From Marinobacter sp. SS5-14b (GTDB taxonomy: Bacteria > Pseudomonadota > Gammaproteobacteria > Pseudomonadales > Oleiphilaceae), in assembly GCF_030541005.1 (NCBI RefSeq), contig NZ_JASSVM010000007.1:1-64000 (forward strand): a DNA stretch of 64,000 bases, given 5' to 3'. Under the pieces are notes generated by a model. That model did not search any database. It worked only from the letters and a program-made list of their open reading frames with translations, and was not told the DNA's origin. This document shows positions 27,082-38,637 of the stretch, piece by piece; the stretch's first letter is position 1, and each line of letters opens with the position of its first letter. Position numbers and translations under genes: made by a program.

Positions 27082-29900
27082 CAGGCGTAGGCGCGGGTTT
27101 CGCCCGCACCATCGACATTGGTCACGCAGCGGCCGCACAGGTCGCTGTGGCCCTCATGCTGGCCAACGTCTTCACGGTGATGCCAGCAGCGTTCGCACTT
27201 GCCGTGGCTGGCGGGAACGACTTTCACCAACAGGCCTTCCAGGTTGGTCTGCTCCATGCCCACCGCTTCGCTGACCGGCTTTACCGTGGCTTCGGAGGTG
27301 ATCAGCACAAAGCGCAACTCTTCGCCCAGGCGATTCAAGCGCTCAGCCAACTGGCCCTCGCAGTAAAGGGTAACTTCGGCACTCAATGAGCCTTTGATTT
27401 CACCTCGGGCGCGGGCCTCTTCCAGGCACTTGTTGACGGCTTCTTTCACGGCATAGATTTCGCGCCAGTAGTCGCGACCCAGCTCGAAGTCTTCCGGCAG
27501 CGCAGTCAGACCTTCGTACCAGGTTTCGTAGAACACAGTGTCGCCGCGCTTGCCCGGCAGGTGCTGCCAGATTTCGTCCGCGGTGAAGCTGAGGATCGGC
27601 GCAATCCAGCGCACCAGGGCTTCGGCCACATGGTACAGGGCGGTCTGGCAGGAGCGCCGGGCCAGGCTGTCAGCCTGGGTGGTGTACTGGCGGTCCTTGA
27701 TGATGTCCAGGTAGAAGCCGCCGAGGGTGGCCTCGCAGAAGCTGTACACCTTCTGGTAGATGCGCAGGAACGCGTAATTCTGATAATCCTCGTGGAGCTC
27801 TTCCTGCAACTGCAGGGCGCGGTCGACCATCCAGCGATCCAGAGCAATCATGTCTTCCGGCGCTACCGTGTGCTGCTCCGGATCAAAGCCGGTCAGGTTG
27901 CTCAGCAGGAAGCGGGCGGTATTACGGATACGGCGATAGCCGTCTGCAGTCTGGCGCAGAATGTCTTTGGAAACACTCATCTCACCGCTGTAGTCGGTGG
28001 CCGAGACCCACAGCCGCAGAATGTCCGCACCCAGCTCGTTCATCACTTCCTGGGGGGCGATGACGTTGCCCATGGACTTGGACATCTTGTAGCCCTTGGC
28101 ATCCACGGTAAAGCCGTGGGTCAGCACCTGCTTGTAAGGGGCTACGCCGTTCATGGCGATGGAGGTTTTCAGGGACGACTGGAACCAGCCTCTATGCTGG
28201 TCCGAACCTTCCAGGTACAAGTCGGCCGGGAACTGACCAAGCTCTTCCCGAACGCGCAGTACCGAATCGTGGGTGACGCCAGAATCGAACCAGACATCCA
28301 GGGTGTCGAGCACTTTTTCGTACTGGTCAGCATCTGCACCCAGCAGTTCTGCCTGGTCAATGTCATACCAGGCATCGATGCCGCCGGCCTCTACCGCTTC
28401 GGCCACTTTTTCGATCAGGGCCTGGGTGCTCGGGTGCAGTTCCTGAGTTTCCTTATGGATGAACAGGGTGATCGGTACGCCCCAGGTACGTTGACGGGAG
28501 ATACACCAATCCGGGCTCTGCTGGAACATGGCTTCGATGCGATTCTGGCCCCAACTCGGCACCCAGCGGACGCCTTTGATCGCTTCAAGGGCATCGGCAC
28601 GCAGGTTGAGCTTGTCCATGCTGATGAACCACTGCGGCGTGGCCCGGTAGATCAGCGGGGTTTTGGTGCGCCAGCAATGCGGATAGCTGTGGCGAAACTT
28701 CTCCGCTTTGACCAGCTTGCCTTCACGCTCCAGGGCGGCGCACACCGGCTCATCGGCCTTGTACACGTGCACACCGGCAAACTCGCCAGCGGCTTCGGTG
28801 TAGGTGCCGTCGGCTTTGACTAGGTTGATGGTGCCAATGCCGTAGGCCTTGCCTACTTCAAAGTCTTCCATACCGTGGTCTGGCGCGGTGTGAACTGCGC
28901 CGGTACCGGCGTCCAGGGAGACGTGATCGCCCAGCAGCACCGGCACCTGCTTGTCGTACACCGGATGGTGCAGCAGCTGGTTTTCCAGCGCGGAACCGGC
29001 CACGTTGGCCAGCACCTGGTAGTCTTCCACGCCCCAGCGAGCCATGATGCCCTGCACCATGTCGGTGGCCAGGATCATGCGCTCTTCGCCGTGGCCCACA
29101 TCTACCTGTACCAGTGCGTATTCGATATCGGCACCGATGGACACCGCCTGGTTGGCGGGGATGGTCCAGGGGGTGGTGGTCCAGATCACCAGGGAGACAT
29201 CACCCTGGCCGCCGTCGGCTCCAAAGGCTTTGAGGACAGCATCCTGATCCACGGCGGTAAAGCGCACATCAATCTGGGTCGAGGTTTTGTCCTGGTATTC
29301 CACCTCGGCTTCTGCCAGTGCGGACTGACCAACCACACTCCAGTAAACCGGCTTGAACCCACGCACCAAGTGGCCCTTGGCCACGATCTTGCCCAACGCC
29401 CGCACAATACCCGCTTCTACTTTCGGGTCCATGGTCAGGTAGGGTTTGTCCCACTCGCCCATCACACCCAGGCGAATGAAGTCGGCTTTCTGACCTTCGA
29501 TCTGCTTGGCGGCGTAATCGCGGCAGGCCTGGCGGAAGATTTTGTAGTCGACCTTCACGCCGGCTTTGCCGATTTCCTGCTCTACCTTGTGCTCGATCGG
29601 CAGTCCGTGGCAATCCCAACCCGGCACGTAGGGTGCATCAAAACCCATAAAGCTGCGGGATTTCACGATCATGTCTTTCAGAATCTTGTTGACCGCATGC
29701 CCGATGTGAATGCTGCCGTTGGCGTAGGGAGGGCCATCGTGCAGGATGAACTTTTCCCGGCCTTCGCGTTGCTTGCGCAGGTTGCCGTACACATCGAGGT
29801 CCTGCCAGTGCTTGAGCATGTCCGGCTCTCGCTTGGCCAGGTTGCCGCGCATGGCGAAGGCGGTGTCCGGCAGATTCAGGGTATGCTTGTAGTCGCTCAT
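27081..29900 (-). CDS. ileS: Isoleucyl-tRNA synthetase
   Basis: This 939-residue class I synthetase has the HIGH motif in [13 protein letters not shown], a large CP1 editing domain ([16 protein letters not shown]), KMSKS in [10 protein letters not shown] and a C-terminal zinc finger ([10 protein letters not shown] with LCGRC). This is the bacterial IleS1 type. The start at ATG 29900 ([11 protein letters not shown]) matches the family; the frame is open further upstream, towards ribF. It is 34 bp after ribF and coupled to lspA. Confidence 0.97.
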   Translation of the reverse strand: MSDYKHTLNLPDTAFAMRGNLAKREPDMLKHWQDLDVYGNLRKQREGREKFILHDGPPYANGSIHIGHAVNKILKDMIVKSRSFMGFDAPYVPGWDCHGLPIEHKVEQEIGKAGVKVDYKIFRQACRDYAAKQIEGQKADFIRLGVMGEWDKPYLTMDPKVEAGIVRALGKIVAKGHLVRGFKPVYWSVVGQSALAEAEVEYQDKTSTQIDVRFTAVDQDAVLKAFGADGGQGDVSLVIWTTTPWTIPANQAVSIGADIEYALVQVDVGHGEERMILATDMVQGIMARWGVEDYQVLANVAGSALENQLLHHPVYDKQVPVLLGDHVSLDAGTGAVHTAPDHGMEDFEVGKAYGIGTINLVKADGTYTEAAGEFAGVHVYKADEPVCAALEREGKLVKAEKFRHSYPHCWRTKTPLIYRATPQWFISMDKLNLRADALEAIKGVRWVPSWGQNRIEAMFQQSPDWCISRQRTWGVPITLFIHKETQELHPSTQALIEKVAEAVEAGGIDAWYDIDQAELLGADADQYEKVLDTLDVWFDSGVTHDSVLRVREELGQFPADLYLEGSDQHRGWFQSSLKTSIAMNGVAPYKQVLTHGFTVDAKGYKMSKSMGNVIAPQEVMNELGADILRLWVSATDYSGEMSVSKDILRQTADGYRRIRNTARFLLSNLTGFDPEQHTVAPEDMIALDRWMVDRALQLQEELHEDYQNYAFLRIYQKVYSFCEATLGGFYLDIIKDRQYTTQADSLARRSCQTALYHVAEALVRWIAPILSFTADEIWQHLPGKRGDTVFYETWYEGLTALPEDFELGRDYWREIYAVKEAVNKCLEEARARGEIKGSLSAEVTLYCEGQLAERLNRLGEELRFVLITSEATVKPVSEAVGMEQTNLEGLLVKVVPASHGKCERCWHHREDVGQHEGHSDLCGRCVTNVDGAGETRAYA

Positions 29901-29934
29901 GGGTGTGTGCGTACTCTTTGGTTGGTCAGTTGAA

Positions 29935-30903
29935 TCAGGTTTCCGGCGTAGCAGGGTTGCTTGCCAGCCAGGCCCGGGCATGTTCAAAGTCCCGGGCAAT
30001 CTGTTGCCGCAATTCGTCAACAGAGTCGAATTTCACTTCGTCCCGCAGGCCATGGCGGAACACGACTTCCAGATGCTGGCCATAAAGTGTGCCAGCATAG
30101 TCGAACAGGTGCACTTCCAGTGACGGCCGCTTGCCATCGACCGTGGGGCGCAGGCCAATGTTGGCGATACCATCCAGCCATTCACCACTTTCAAGCCGGG
30201 CCCGAACCACATAAACCCCACGCAAGGCCGGCATCCGGTTCAGCAGGATATTGGCGGTAGGGGCGCCGATTTGCCGCCCGAGCTGGCGACCATACACCAC
30301 CCGACCGTGGATGCGATAAGGATGCCCCAGCAGGCGCTCCGCTTCTTCAAGGCCGTTCACATTCAGAGCATTGCGCACCCGGGTGCTGCTAACGCGCTCG
30401 CCATCGACCGTCACCGTCCGGGTATTCTCAACGGTAAAATCGTGCTCCTGCCCGACTTGCTCCAATAGCCGGAAATCGCCAGCGCGATCGCAGCCGAAGC
30501 GGAAGTCATCACCCACGACCAGATGACGTACGGCAAGGCCATCGATTAACACCTCTTCCACGAAGCCCATGGCCGAATAGCTGCGGAAGGTATCGTCGAA
30601 ACGAATGCTCAGTACCATGTCGATGCCCTCCGCCAGCAAGGCCTGAAATTTCTGACGAAACGGCATCAGCCGAGGTGGCGCTTCTTTACCCTGAAAAAAC
30701 TCCCGGGGCTGCGGCTCGAAAATCATCACGACCGAAGGCACGCCCAGTTCAACCGCTTTCTGTTTCACCTGATCGATAATGGTTTTATGGCCCAGGTGTA
30801 CGCCATCGAAGTTACCGATGGTGGCCACACAGCCATCGGCCAGCGGCGAATCCGCTTGTACGGACAGGCGCTTAAGATTGGTCAGGCCTCGAATCAGACG
30901 CAT
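29935..30903 (-). CDS. ribF: Bifunctional riboflavin kinase / FAD synthetase
   Basis: RibF phosphorylates riboflavin to FMN and adenylylates it to FAD. The 322-residue product has the N-terminal nucleotidyltransferase ([11 protein letters not shown]; later VGDDFRFG and SSTRVR) and the C-terminal flavokinase (GAPTANI, GVYVV, and [10 protein letters not shown] with the family PTxN-type site). The gene lies between murJ and ileS, the standard gammaproteobacterial order. It complements the riboflavin genes at 44-47 kb. Confidence 0.96.
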   Translation of the reverse strand: MRLIRGLTNLKRLSVQADSPLADGCVATIGNFDGVHLGHKTIIDQVKQKAVELGVPSVVMIFEPQPREFFQGKEAPPRLMPFRQKFQALLAEGIDMVLSIRFDDTFRSYSAMGFVEEVLIDGLAVRHLVVGDDFRFGCDRAGDFRLLEQVGQEHDFTVENTRTVTVDGERVSSTRVRNALNVNGLEEAERLLGHPYRIHGRVVYGRQLGRQIGAPTANILLNRMPALRGVYVVRARLESGEWLDGIANIGLRPTVDGKRPSLEVHLFDYAGTLYGQHLEVVFRHGLRDEVKFDSVDELRQQIARDFEHARAWLASNPATPET

Positions 30904-31032
30904 GTACTGCGAACCTTAACTTGCCAGCTGGCTTTTTGGCGCACATACCCAAGGTAATGCGCTGGTGAGAAAACGCGCGATTATACCCCAGGACAGGGTG
31001 CGGTAGAAATCGCAGAAGGCATTGTATTCGGC

Positions 31033-32622
31033 TTACTTCTGCCGGAACTGACGCAGGCGCACGCCTGAAAGCATCAAAGCCACAAAGTAGGCCGCCACGC
31101 CCGCTCCAACCATAACCGCCATATCGGCTGTGCGCTGCAAGCCGGTGGACGCCAGCCAGTCCGCAACCGGCATATTCAGCCACAGCACCACGGCGATCAG
31201 CGCCCCATTCGCGACCGCCAGTTGCACCAGGAACTTCGGCCAGCCCGGCTGACTCTTCCACGCCCCTTGGTTGCGCAAACCGCGCCAGAGCAGGTAACCG
31301 TTCAACCAGGCAGACATTGAGGTGGCCAGCGCCAGGCCAGCATGAGCCAGCGGCACAATCAACGCCAGGTTGAACGCCATGTTGGCCACCATGGCAATGA
31401 CACCGATTTTGACCGGCGTTTTGGTGTCTTCCCGGGCAAAGAAACCGGGCGCCAGCACTTTAATCAGCATGAATGCCAGCAAGCCGGCCGAATAAGCTCG
31501 TAAGCTCTGGGCCGACATGGCCACGTCGCGGTCTGTCACCTCGCCATAATGAAACAGCGTAGCGATCAATGGCTCAGCCAGCAGCGCCAGTGCGACCGCT
31601 GCAGGCACACCAATCAACAGCACCGCCCTAACGGCCCAGTCCAGAGTGGCGGCAAACTGATCCGCCGACGCTGCGGCGTGCTTTCGAGACAGGCTTGGGA
31701 GGATCACCGTGGCAATCGCAATCCCGAAAACCCCCAGCGGCAACTCAGACAAGCGGTCCGAATAGTAAAGCCAGGAAACACTGCCGGTTTGCAGAAAAGA
31801 CGCCAACACCGTATCAAGCAGCAAATTGATCTGGCTGACCGACACACCGAACAGGGCCGGCACCATCAGTTTGAGAATCCGGCTGACGCCCTCGTGGTGA
31901 TAATCCACCCGCGGCCGCGGCATCAGGCCGAGCTTCATCAGGAACGGCAACTGGAAAAACAACTGTAGCGCCCCGGCAATAAACACGCCCCAGGCCAGCG
32001 CCATCACCGGTTCATCCATCAAGGGAGCCAGAAAAATCGCGGCGCCAATCATGGCGAGGTTCAACAGCACCGGCGTAAACGCTGGCACCGCAAAACGGTC
32101 GTAGCTGTTCAGAATACCGCCGGCAAAAGCGGTCAGCGAAATCAACAACAGATAGGGAAAGGTAATCCGCAGCATGTCGCTGGCCAGCGCAAACTTCACC
32201 TCATCGCCCAGAAAGCCAGGAGCAAAGACCGCAGTCAGGACCGGCGCACCCAGCATGGCCACCAGAGTGACCGCCAGCAACACCAGCCCGAGAGAGCCTG
32301 CCACTGCATTCACCAGGCGCTTCACCTCGGTGATATCGCGATTTTCCCGGTACGAGGACAGCACCGGCACAAATGCCTGAGAAAACGCACCTTCAGCAAA
32401 CAACCGGCGCAGAAAGTTGGGAATCTTGAAGGCCACAAAAAACGCGTCCGCAGCGGTACCTGCGCCAAAATAGCGGGCAATCACCATATCCCGCACCAGG
32501 CCAAGCACCCGGGACATCATGGTCATAATGCCAACCACGCCCGATGAGCGCAGCAATCCCGGCGCCTTGGGTGGCTCTTTGACGGTTGATGGCGGCGGCG
32601 TTGGTTGCGGTTCCGAAGACAT
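31033..32622 (-). CDS. murJ: Lipid II flippase MurJ
   Basis: MurJ moves lipid-linked peptidoglycan precursor across the inner membrane. The 529-residue MATE/MVF-fold product has about 14 hydrophobic segments. Conserved family blocks include GLVRDMVIARYFGAG near residue 45 and FAEGAFSQAFVPVLSSYR. Basic residues within the first helices line the central cavity in the family. No strong ribosome site precedes ATG 32622. rpsT is divergent. Confidence 0.95.
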   Translation of the reverse strand: MSSEPQPTPPPSTVKEPPKAPGLLRSSGVVGIMTMMSRVLGLVRDMVIARYFGAGTAADAFFVAFKIPNFLRRLFAEGAFSQAFVPVLSSYRENRDITEVKRLVNAVAGSLGLVLLAVTLVAMLGAPVLTAVFAPGFLGDEVKFALASDMLRITFPYLLLISLTAFAGGILNSYDRFAVPAFTPVLLNLAMIGAAIFLAPLMDEPVMALAWGVFIAGALQLFFQLPFLMKLGLMPRPRVDYHHEGVSRILKLMVPALFGVSVSQINLLLDTVLASFLQTGSVSWLYYSDRLSELPLGVFGIAIATVILPSLSRKHAAASADQFAATLDWAVRAVLLIGVPAAVALALLAEPLIATLFHYGEVTDRDVAMSAQSLRAYSAGLLAFMLIKVLAPGFFAREDTKTPVKIGVIAMVANMAFNLALIVPLAHAGLALATSMSAWLNGYLLWRGLRNQGAWKSQPGWPKFLVQLAVANGALIAVVLWLNMPVADWLASTGLQRTADMAVMVGAGVAAYFVALMLSGVRLRQFRQK

Positions 32623-32769
32623 GTTTTGAGAATCCAGAATTCAGGGTTCGGGCCGGGACGGCGTTTCGGTAATCCACAGGGCAACGATCATCACCGGCGC
32701 AAGCCCTGTGCGGCGATGGGCGAGTGTATCACAGGGCTCTGCAACGCAGGGATTACTGCGGCGTCAGCC

Positions 32770-32798
32770 TTGACATTTCAGGGATTCAGCGGCATAGT
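32770..32798 (+). promoter_or_regulatory. rpsT promoter
   Basis: TTGACA (32770-32775), a 17-bp spacer and CATAGT (32793-32798) give a good sigma-70 promoter about 90 bp upstream of rpsT. No second promoter is obvious. Confidence 0.7.
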
Positions 32799-32889
32799 TC
32801 CGCGTCATTTATTCCGACGCGCTGGTTTTGGCGCGCCCGCGATGTAAACATATTCCGTTTTTATAGCAACGAATTTCAGGAGTTTTACG

Positions 32890-33159
32890 GTGGCAAATAC
32901 CCCGCAAGCCAAAAAGCGCGCTCGTCAAAACGAGAAAAACCGCAAGCATAACGCCAGCCTGCGTTCCATGGCACGTACCTACATGAAAAAGGTCGACGCT
33001 AAAATCAATGCTGGCAACTACGAAGAAGCTCAGACTGCCATGAAGCAGGCTCAGCCTATTCTGGACAGCATGGTTAACAAAGGCATCTTTGCCAAAAACA
33101 AGGTTGCTCGTCACAAGAGCCGCCTGAACGCCAAGATCAAAGCACTGAAAGCTGCCTGA
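32890..33159 (+). CDS. rpsT: 30S ribosomal protein S20
   Basis: This 89-residue basic protein ([20 protein letters not shown]) binds 16S rRNA early in 30S assembly. The start codon is GTG, with AGGAG 8 bases upstream. E. coli rpsT uses UUG, where the weak start is part of S20 autogenous control, so a non-ATG start here may reflect the same mechanism. It is monocistronic, divergent from murJ and followed by a terminator. Confidence 0.97.
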   Translation: MANTPQAKKRARQNEKNRKHNASLRSMARTYMKKVDAKINAGNYEEAQTAMKQAQPILDSMVNKGIFAKNKVARHKSRLNAKIKALKAA

Positions 33160-33172
33160 ATCTAGCGTTTAT

Positions 33173-33203
33173 AAAAAAACCGGCTTACGAGCCGGTTTTT
33201 TTT
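33173..33203. terminator. Bidirectional terminator between rpsT and proB
   Basis: An A-run (33173-33179), ACCGGCT/AGCCGGT stem with a short loop and eight T (33196-33203). The symmetrical A/T flanks let it end both rpsT and the convergent proB. Confidence 0.88.
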
Positions 33204-33228
33204 ATGCGTTGAATTCAGAAACCCACGC

Positions 33229-34353
33229 TCAAACCACCACCAGGTTATCCCGGTGAATCATCTCCTCATCGGAGACATAGCCCAGCACATCATTAATTCG
33301 ATCACTGGAGCGCCCGGCAATCGCCCTCGCCTCATCGGCATCATAATTCACCAGGCCTCGCGCAATTTCTTTGCCATTCAGATCAACACAAGACACCATC
33401 TCCCCGCGACGGAATCGACCCGTCACAGATTTCACACCCACCGGTAGCAGGCTCCTGCCACCCTGCCGCAACACCTTGACGGCACCATCGTCCAGAGTGA
33501 GCGTGCCTCGCGTTTGCAGATGACTGGCAATCCACTGCTTTCGCGCCGCCATCCTGCCCTGCTCCGGCAACAACAAGGTGCCGATCACATCACCCTGGCG
33601 CAGGCGGGCAATCGCATGCTCGATGCGCCCCCCGACAATCACCGTGAAAGCGCCAGAACGCGCCGCCAGTCTCGCCGCACGCAGTTTGGTGAGCATCCCC
33701 CCGCGCCCAAGCGCACCGGCACCGCCACCCGCCATGGCATCCAGCTCATGATCGTCGGCCTTTCGCTCGGTCACCAGCTCGGCATCGTCGTGTTTGCGGG
33801 GATCTTTATTAAACAGACCCAACTGGTCAGTAAGAATAATCAGACCATCAGCCTCGATCAGGTTGGCGACAAGCGCACCCAGTGTGTCGTTGTCGCCAAA
33901 CCGAATTTCATCGGTCACCACGGTGTCATTCTCGTTAACGATGGGCACCACACCATAATCCAGCAACGTCCGCAGTGTGCTGCGACCGTTCAGGTAGCGC
34001 TTACGATCAGAAAGATCATCGTGGGTCAGCAAAATCTGGGCAGTGTGAATATCGTGGCGCTTGAACTGAGCCTCCCAGGTTTGCACCAGGCCCATCTGAC
34101 CGACGGCGGCGGCAGCCTGCAACTCATGCAAGTGCTGGGGCCGGGCATTCCAGCCCAAACGGCTCATACCTTCTGCCACCGAGCCGGACGACACCACCAC
34201 CACTTCAACGCCATCCGCGATCAGCTCAACAATCTGATCCACCCACAAGCCAAGGGCCGCCACGTCCAGGCCCTTTCCGTCGTTGGTCAGCAAGGCACTG
34301 CCAATCTTGATAACCAGTCGGCGGGCCTTGCGAAGCTGGAGGCGGTCACTCAT
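33229..34353 (-). CDS. proB: Glutamate 5-kinase
   Basis: ProB catalyses the first, proline-inhibited step of proline synthesis, ATP-dependent gamma-phosphorylation of glutamate. The 374-residue product has an amino acid kinase domain ([39 protein letters not shown]) and a C-terminal PUA domain ([20 protein letters not shown]). It follows obg by 29 bp on the same strand, as in Pseudomonas. Confidence 0.96.
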   Translation of the reverse strand: MSDRLQLRKARRLVIKIGSALLTNDGKGLDVAALGLWVDQIVELIADGVEVVVVSSGSVAEGMSRLGWNARPQHLHELQAAAAVGQMGLVQTWEAQFKRHDIHTAQILLTHDDLSDRKRYLNGRSTLRTLLDYGVVPIVNENDTVVTDEIRFGDNDTLGALVANLIEADGLIILTDQLGLFNKDPRKHDDAELVTERKADDHELDAMAGGGAGALGRGGMLTKLRAARLAARSGAFTVIVGGRIEHAIARLRQGDVIGTLLLPEQGRMAARKQWIASHLQTRGTLTLDDGAVKVLRQGGRSLLPVGVKSVTGRFRRGEMVSCVDLNGKEIARGLVNYDADEARAIAGRSSDRINDVLGYVSDEEMIHRDNLVVV

Positions 34354-34382
34354 GGCGGCGGTAGATCTCTTCAGGTTGCAGA

Positions 34383-35672
<1,290 letters not shown>

Positions 35673-35713
35673 TCAGGCAAACCCAAGGTTCGACAGAACC
35701 GGATCGCCGCTGC

Positions 35714-35974
35714 TTACGCAGCTGGAACGATGCTCACGAACTTGCGGTTCTGCGGGCCTTTGGTTTCGAACTTCACCTGACCTTCCGCTTTCGCGAACAG
35801 GGTGTGGTCCTTGCCAATGCCTACGTTACTACCAGCGTGGAAACGGGTACCGCGCTGACGGATGATGATGCTGCCTGCAGTGACAGTCTCGCCGCCGTAG
35901 CGCTTGACACCAAGTCGTTTCGACTCGGAATCGCGACCGTTACGGGTACTACCTGCTGCTTTTTTGTGAGCCAT
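35714..35974 (-). CDS. rpmA: 50S ribosomal protein L27
   Basis: This 86-residue protein begins [20 protein letters not shown], whose flexible N-terminus reaches the peptidyl transferase centre. There is no Firmicute-type cleavable N-terminal extension. It lies 35 bp after rplU in the usual L21-L27 pair. Confidence 0.97.
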   Translation of the reverse strand: MAHKKAAGSTRNGRDSESKRLGVKRYGGETVTAGSIIIRQRGTRFHAGSNVGIGKDHTLFAKAEGQVKFETKGPQNRKFVSIVPAA

Positions 35975-36009
35975 GACAGGCCTCCTTAATTGGGGGGTTA
36001 TTCCAGAGC

Positions 36010-36321
36010 TTAGCCCTGAATACCCGTGATCTTGACTTCAGTGAACCACTGACGGTGGCCCTGACGCTTCATGTGATGCTTACGACGACGGAACTTGATG
36101 ATGTTGATCTTGTCGTGACGACCATGGCTAACCACCTCAGCAGTCACCTTGGCACCGTCAACAACCGGAGCACCCACTTTAACGTCGTCGCCGTTCACTA
36201 CCAGCAGAACGCGGTCAAACTCAACAGAGCCGCCGGTTTCAACTTCCAGCTTTTCCAGCTTCAGAGTTTCGCCTTCTTTAACACGGTGCTGTTTACCACC
36301 GCTAACAATAACTGCGTACAT
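36010..36321 (-). CDS. rplU: 50S ribosomal protein L21
   Basis: This 103-residue protein starts [18 protein letters not shown], the family start, at ATG 36321. The conserved C-terminal block with [14 protein letters not shown] binds 23S rRNA. An in-frame extension to 36345 is unlike the family. First gene of rplU-rpmA, divergent from ispB. Confidence 0.97.
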   Translation of the reverse strand: MYAVIVSGGKQHRVKEGETLKLEKLEVETGGSVEFDRVLLVVNGDDVKVGAPVVDGAKVTAEVVSHGRHDKINIIKFRRRKHHMKRQGHRQWFTEVKITGIQG

Positions 36322-36430
36322 TCTATGTCTCCGCGATTGACCCATCCCTGCTCTTATCCACCTGGTTCTAAGGGAAGCACTTCGGCAACCCTATAGCAGG
36401 GAGCGCAGGTTGGGATGAGTTGGGCGCGTG

Positions 36431-36459
36431 ATTGTACGAAAAGGCGCCGGGCAATACAA
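36431..36459 (-). promoter_or_regulatory. rplU-rpmA promoter
   Basis: On the minus strand TTGTAT (36454-36459), 17 bp and TACAAT (36431-36436) are followed by a GC-rich discriminator (CACGCGCC), as expected for a stringently controlled ribosomal protein promoter. The leader to rplU is about 105 nt. Confidence 0.65.
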
Positions 36460-36477
36460 GCGAGTTTACGACTCAAG

Positions 36478-36506
36478 TTGACACTGTAGGCAGCAATACC
36501 TAGCAT
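36478..36506 (+). promoter_or_regulatory. ispB promoter
   Basis: TTGACA (36478-36483), a 17-bp spacer and TAGCAT (36501-36506) lie 57 bp upstream of the ispB ATG. It is back to back with the rplU promoter, the two -35 boxes being about 18 bp apart. Confidence 0.65.
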
Positions 36507-36562
36507 TGCCGCGACCTGCCCGAAAACTCAACGAAAACACCAGCAAGGGACGTTTCAGCCCG

Positions 36563-37531
36563 ATGACAGCCCAGCGTATCCATGACACCGTGGCCGACGA
36601 CTTCAGCCGCGTTAATGACCTGATTATCAAGCGGCTTGCCTCGGATGTCCCGATGGTGGAAAAAATCGCCCATTACATTATTGAAAGTGGCGGTAAGCGC
36701 CTGAGGCCATTGCTGGTTTTGCTGTCCAGCCGGGCGGCAGGCTACCACCAGGACGACCACCTGAAGCTGGCCGCCGTGATCGAATTCCTGCACACCGCCA
36801 CCCTGTTGCACGACGATGTGGTGGACACCTCCGACATGCGTCGGGGCCGCAGCACCGCCAACGCCAAGTGGGGCAATGCGCCGAGCGTACTGGTAGGTGA
36901 TTTCCTGTATGCCCGGGCCTTCGAGATGATGGTGGAGCTGGAAAGCCTGCCGATCATGAACGTGCTGTCCCACGCCACGGCGGTGATTGCCGAGGGCGAG
37001 GTGATGCAGCTGATGAACGTGAAGAACCCGGACCTCACCGAAGAGCAGTACATGGTGGTTATCCATAACAAGACCGCCATGCTGTTCGAAGCGTCCTCCC
37101 ACACAGGCGCGCTCCTGGCGGGCGCCGATGAAACACAGGAAGCCGCCCTGAAAGACTACGGCAAGCACCTGGGCCTGGCGTTTCAGCTGGTGGATGACGT
37201 GCTGGACTATCAGGGCGACGCCGAAGCCATGGGCAAGAACGTGGGCGACGACCTGGCCGAAGGCAAGACCACCCTGCCCCTGATTTACGCCATGGCCAAG
37301 GGTAGCGATGAAGAGCGCCAGCTGATTCGCCAGGCGATCCGTAAAGGCGGGCTGGACGACCTGCCGAAGGTACTGGAAATAGTAAAGTCCTCCGGAGCCA
37401 TCGAATACACCATGGCGAAGGCGAAAGAGCAGGCGCAGATTGCGAAAGACCTGCTGGCCTGCCTGCCGGAGTCCGAGCACCGGCAATCCCTGGAACTGCT
37501 GACCGAAGCGGCGGTCGCCCGGGTCAGCTAA
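36563..37531 (+). CDS. ispB: Polyprenyl diphosphate synthase (ubiquinone side chain)
   Basis: IspB makes the all-trans octaprenyl or nonaprenyl diphosphate tail of ubiquinone. From ATG 36563 the product is 322 residues. Both Asp-rich motifs are present: LLHDDVVDTSDMRRG near residue 85 and LVDDVLDYQGD near residue 210. The residues before the first motif permit long products. The open frame from 36506 lacks the family N-terminus. Its place divergent from rplU is widely conserved. Confidence 0.95.
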   Translation: MTAQRIHDTVADDFSRVNDLIIKRLASDVPMVEKIAHYIIESGGKRLRPLLVLLSSRAAGYHQDDHLKLAAVIEFLHTATLLHDDVVDTSDMRRGRSTANAKWGNAPSVLVGDFLYARAFEMMVELESLPIMNVLSHATAVIAEGEVMQLMNVKNPDLTEEQYMVVIHNKTAMLFEASSHTGALLAGADETQEAALKDYGKHLGLAFQLVDDVLDYQGDAEAMGKNVGDDLAEGKTTLPLIYAMAKGSDEERQLIRQAIRKGGLDDLPKVLEIVKSSGAIEYTMAKAKEQAQIAKDLLACLPESEHRQSLELLTEAAVARVS

Positions 37532-37538
37532 TCCGGAA

Positions 37539-38525
37539 TCAGCCGAGGCGCCCACGCCCGTGAGGCGCCTCGAAGTCCAGATCTGGCCCCACCGGCACAA
37601 TCTGGGTGGGGTTAATGGTGCGCTGGCTCACGTAGTAATGCTGCTTGATCTGGCGAATGTCCACCGTCTCTGCCACGCCTGATACCTGATACAGCTCCCG
37701 CAAATAGCCGGACAGGTTCGGATAATCCCGGATCTGCTGGCGATTGCATTTGAAGTGGCTGTAATACACCGCATCAAACCGGATCAGCGTGGCGAACAAG
37801 CGCCAGTCAGCTTCGGTGATCTGGCTACCAGTGACATATCGCTGGCTCTCCAATTTCGCTTCCAACCAGTCCAGTGATTCAAACAGCGCCTTGTAGGCCT
37901 CTTCGTATTTGTCCTGGGCGGTGGCAAAACCGGCCTTGTATACGCCGTTGTTGACCGTGTCGTACACCCGCTCGTTTACTGCATCGATTTCACTGCGCAA
38001 ACTTTCCGGGTACAGGTCCAGATCCGCGTTTACGCCATCCAGCTCATTAAACGCCGAATTGAACATGCGAATGATATCGGCGGATTCATTACTGACGATG
38101 GTTTCCCGCTGCTTGTCCCAGAGCACCGGCACCGTCACCCGCCCCGAATAATCCGGCGCCGCCCGGGTGTATACCTGGTGCATGAACTCTGAGTTGTATA
38201 GGTGGTCCTGGTGCTCCGTACCTCCGGGCCGGAACTCCCAGCCGTTCTCGACCATGTCCGGATGCACCACAGACACATCGATGTGTTGCTCAAGACCTTT
38301 GAGCTTCCGGAAAATCAAAGTGCGATGCGCCCAGGGGCAGGCCATGGACACATACAGGTGATAACGCCCGCTCTCGGCGGCAAAGCCACCCTCACCTACC
38401 GGCCCGGCGGAGCCGTCTGCGGTGACCCAGTTCCGGAAGCGGGCAGCCTCACGCTCGAACTTGCCGCCGGTTTTGCCAGTGTCGTACCACTGGTCGTGCC
38501 ATTTGCCGTCTACCAATAAGCCCAT
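37539..38525 (-). CDS. Glutathionyl-hydroquinone reductase (Xi-class GST, YqjG/PcpF type)
   Basis: Family members reduce glutathionyl-(hydro)quinones using glutathione. The 328-residue product has the catalytic Cys63 in SMACPWAHR of a thioredoxin-fold domain, preceded by the typical GWHD/DTG-like opening (KWHDQWYDTGKTGG). The helical C-terminal half contains YDTVNNGVYKAGFATAQ and ADWRLFATLIRFD. It is convergent with ispB, the stops 7 bp apart, and divergent from a LysR regulator that may control it. Confidence 0.9.
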   Translation of the reverse strand: MGLLVDGKWHDQWYDTGKTGGKFEREAARFRNWVTADGSAGPVGEGGFAAESGRYHLYVSMACPWAHRTLIFRKLKGLEQHIDVSVVHPDMVENGWEFRPGGTEHQDHLYNSEFMHQVYTRAAPDYSGRVTVPVLWDKQRETIVSNESADIIRMFNSAFNELDGVNADLDLYPESLRSEIDAVNERVYDTVNNGVYKAGFATAQDKYEEAYKALFESLDWLEAKLESQRYVTGSQITEADWRLFATLIRFDAVYYSHFKCNRQQIRDYPNLSGYLRELYQVSGVAETVDIRQIKQHYYVSQRTINPTQIVPVGPDLDFEAPHGRGRLG

Positions 38526-38637
38526 CGAAGCCTCCGTTGGGGTCAGACCCCCGTTACAATTGTTGCAGACAGGCTAGCGGGTTGACTGCTAGGCTGATAG
38601 CAAGCATTTCTGGCAAACACTTTCAGATAATTCGAAC

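Noticed and set aside
36500..37600. 366-codon minus-strand frame over ispB
   Set aside because: Shadow frame: ispB on plus has full family length and both Asp-rich motifs; the antisense protein is His/Gln/Val-rich without domains.
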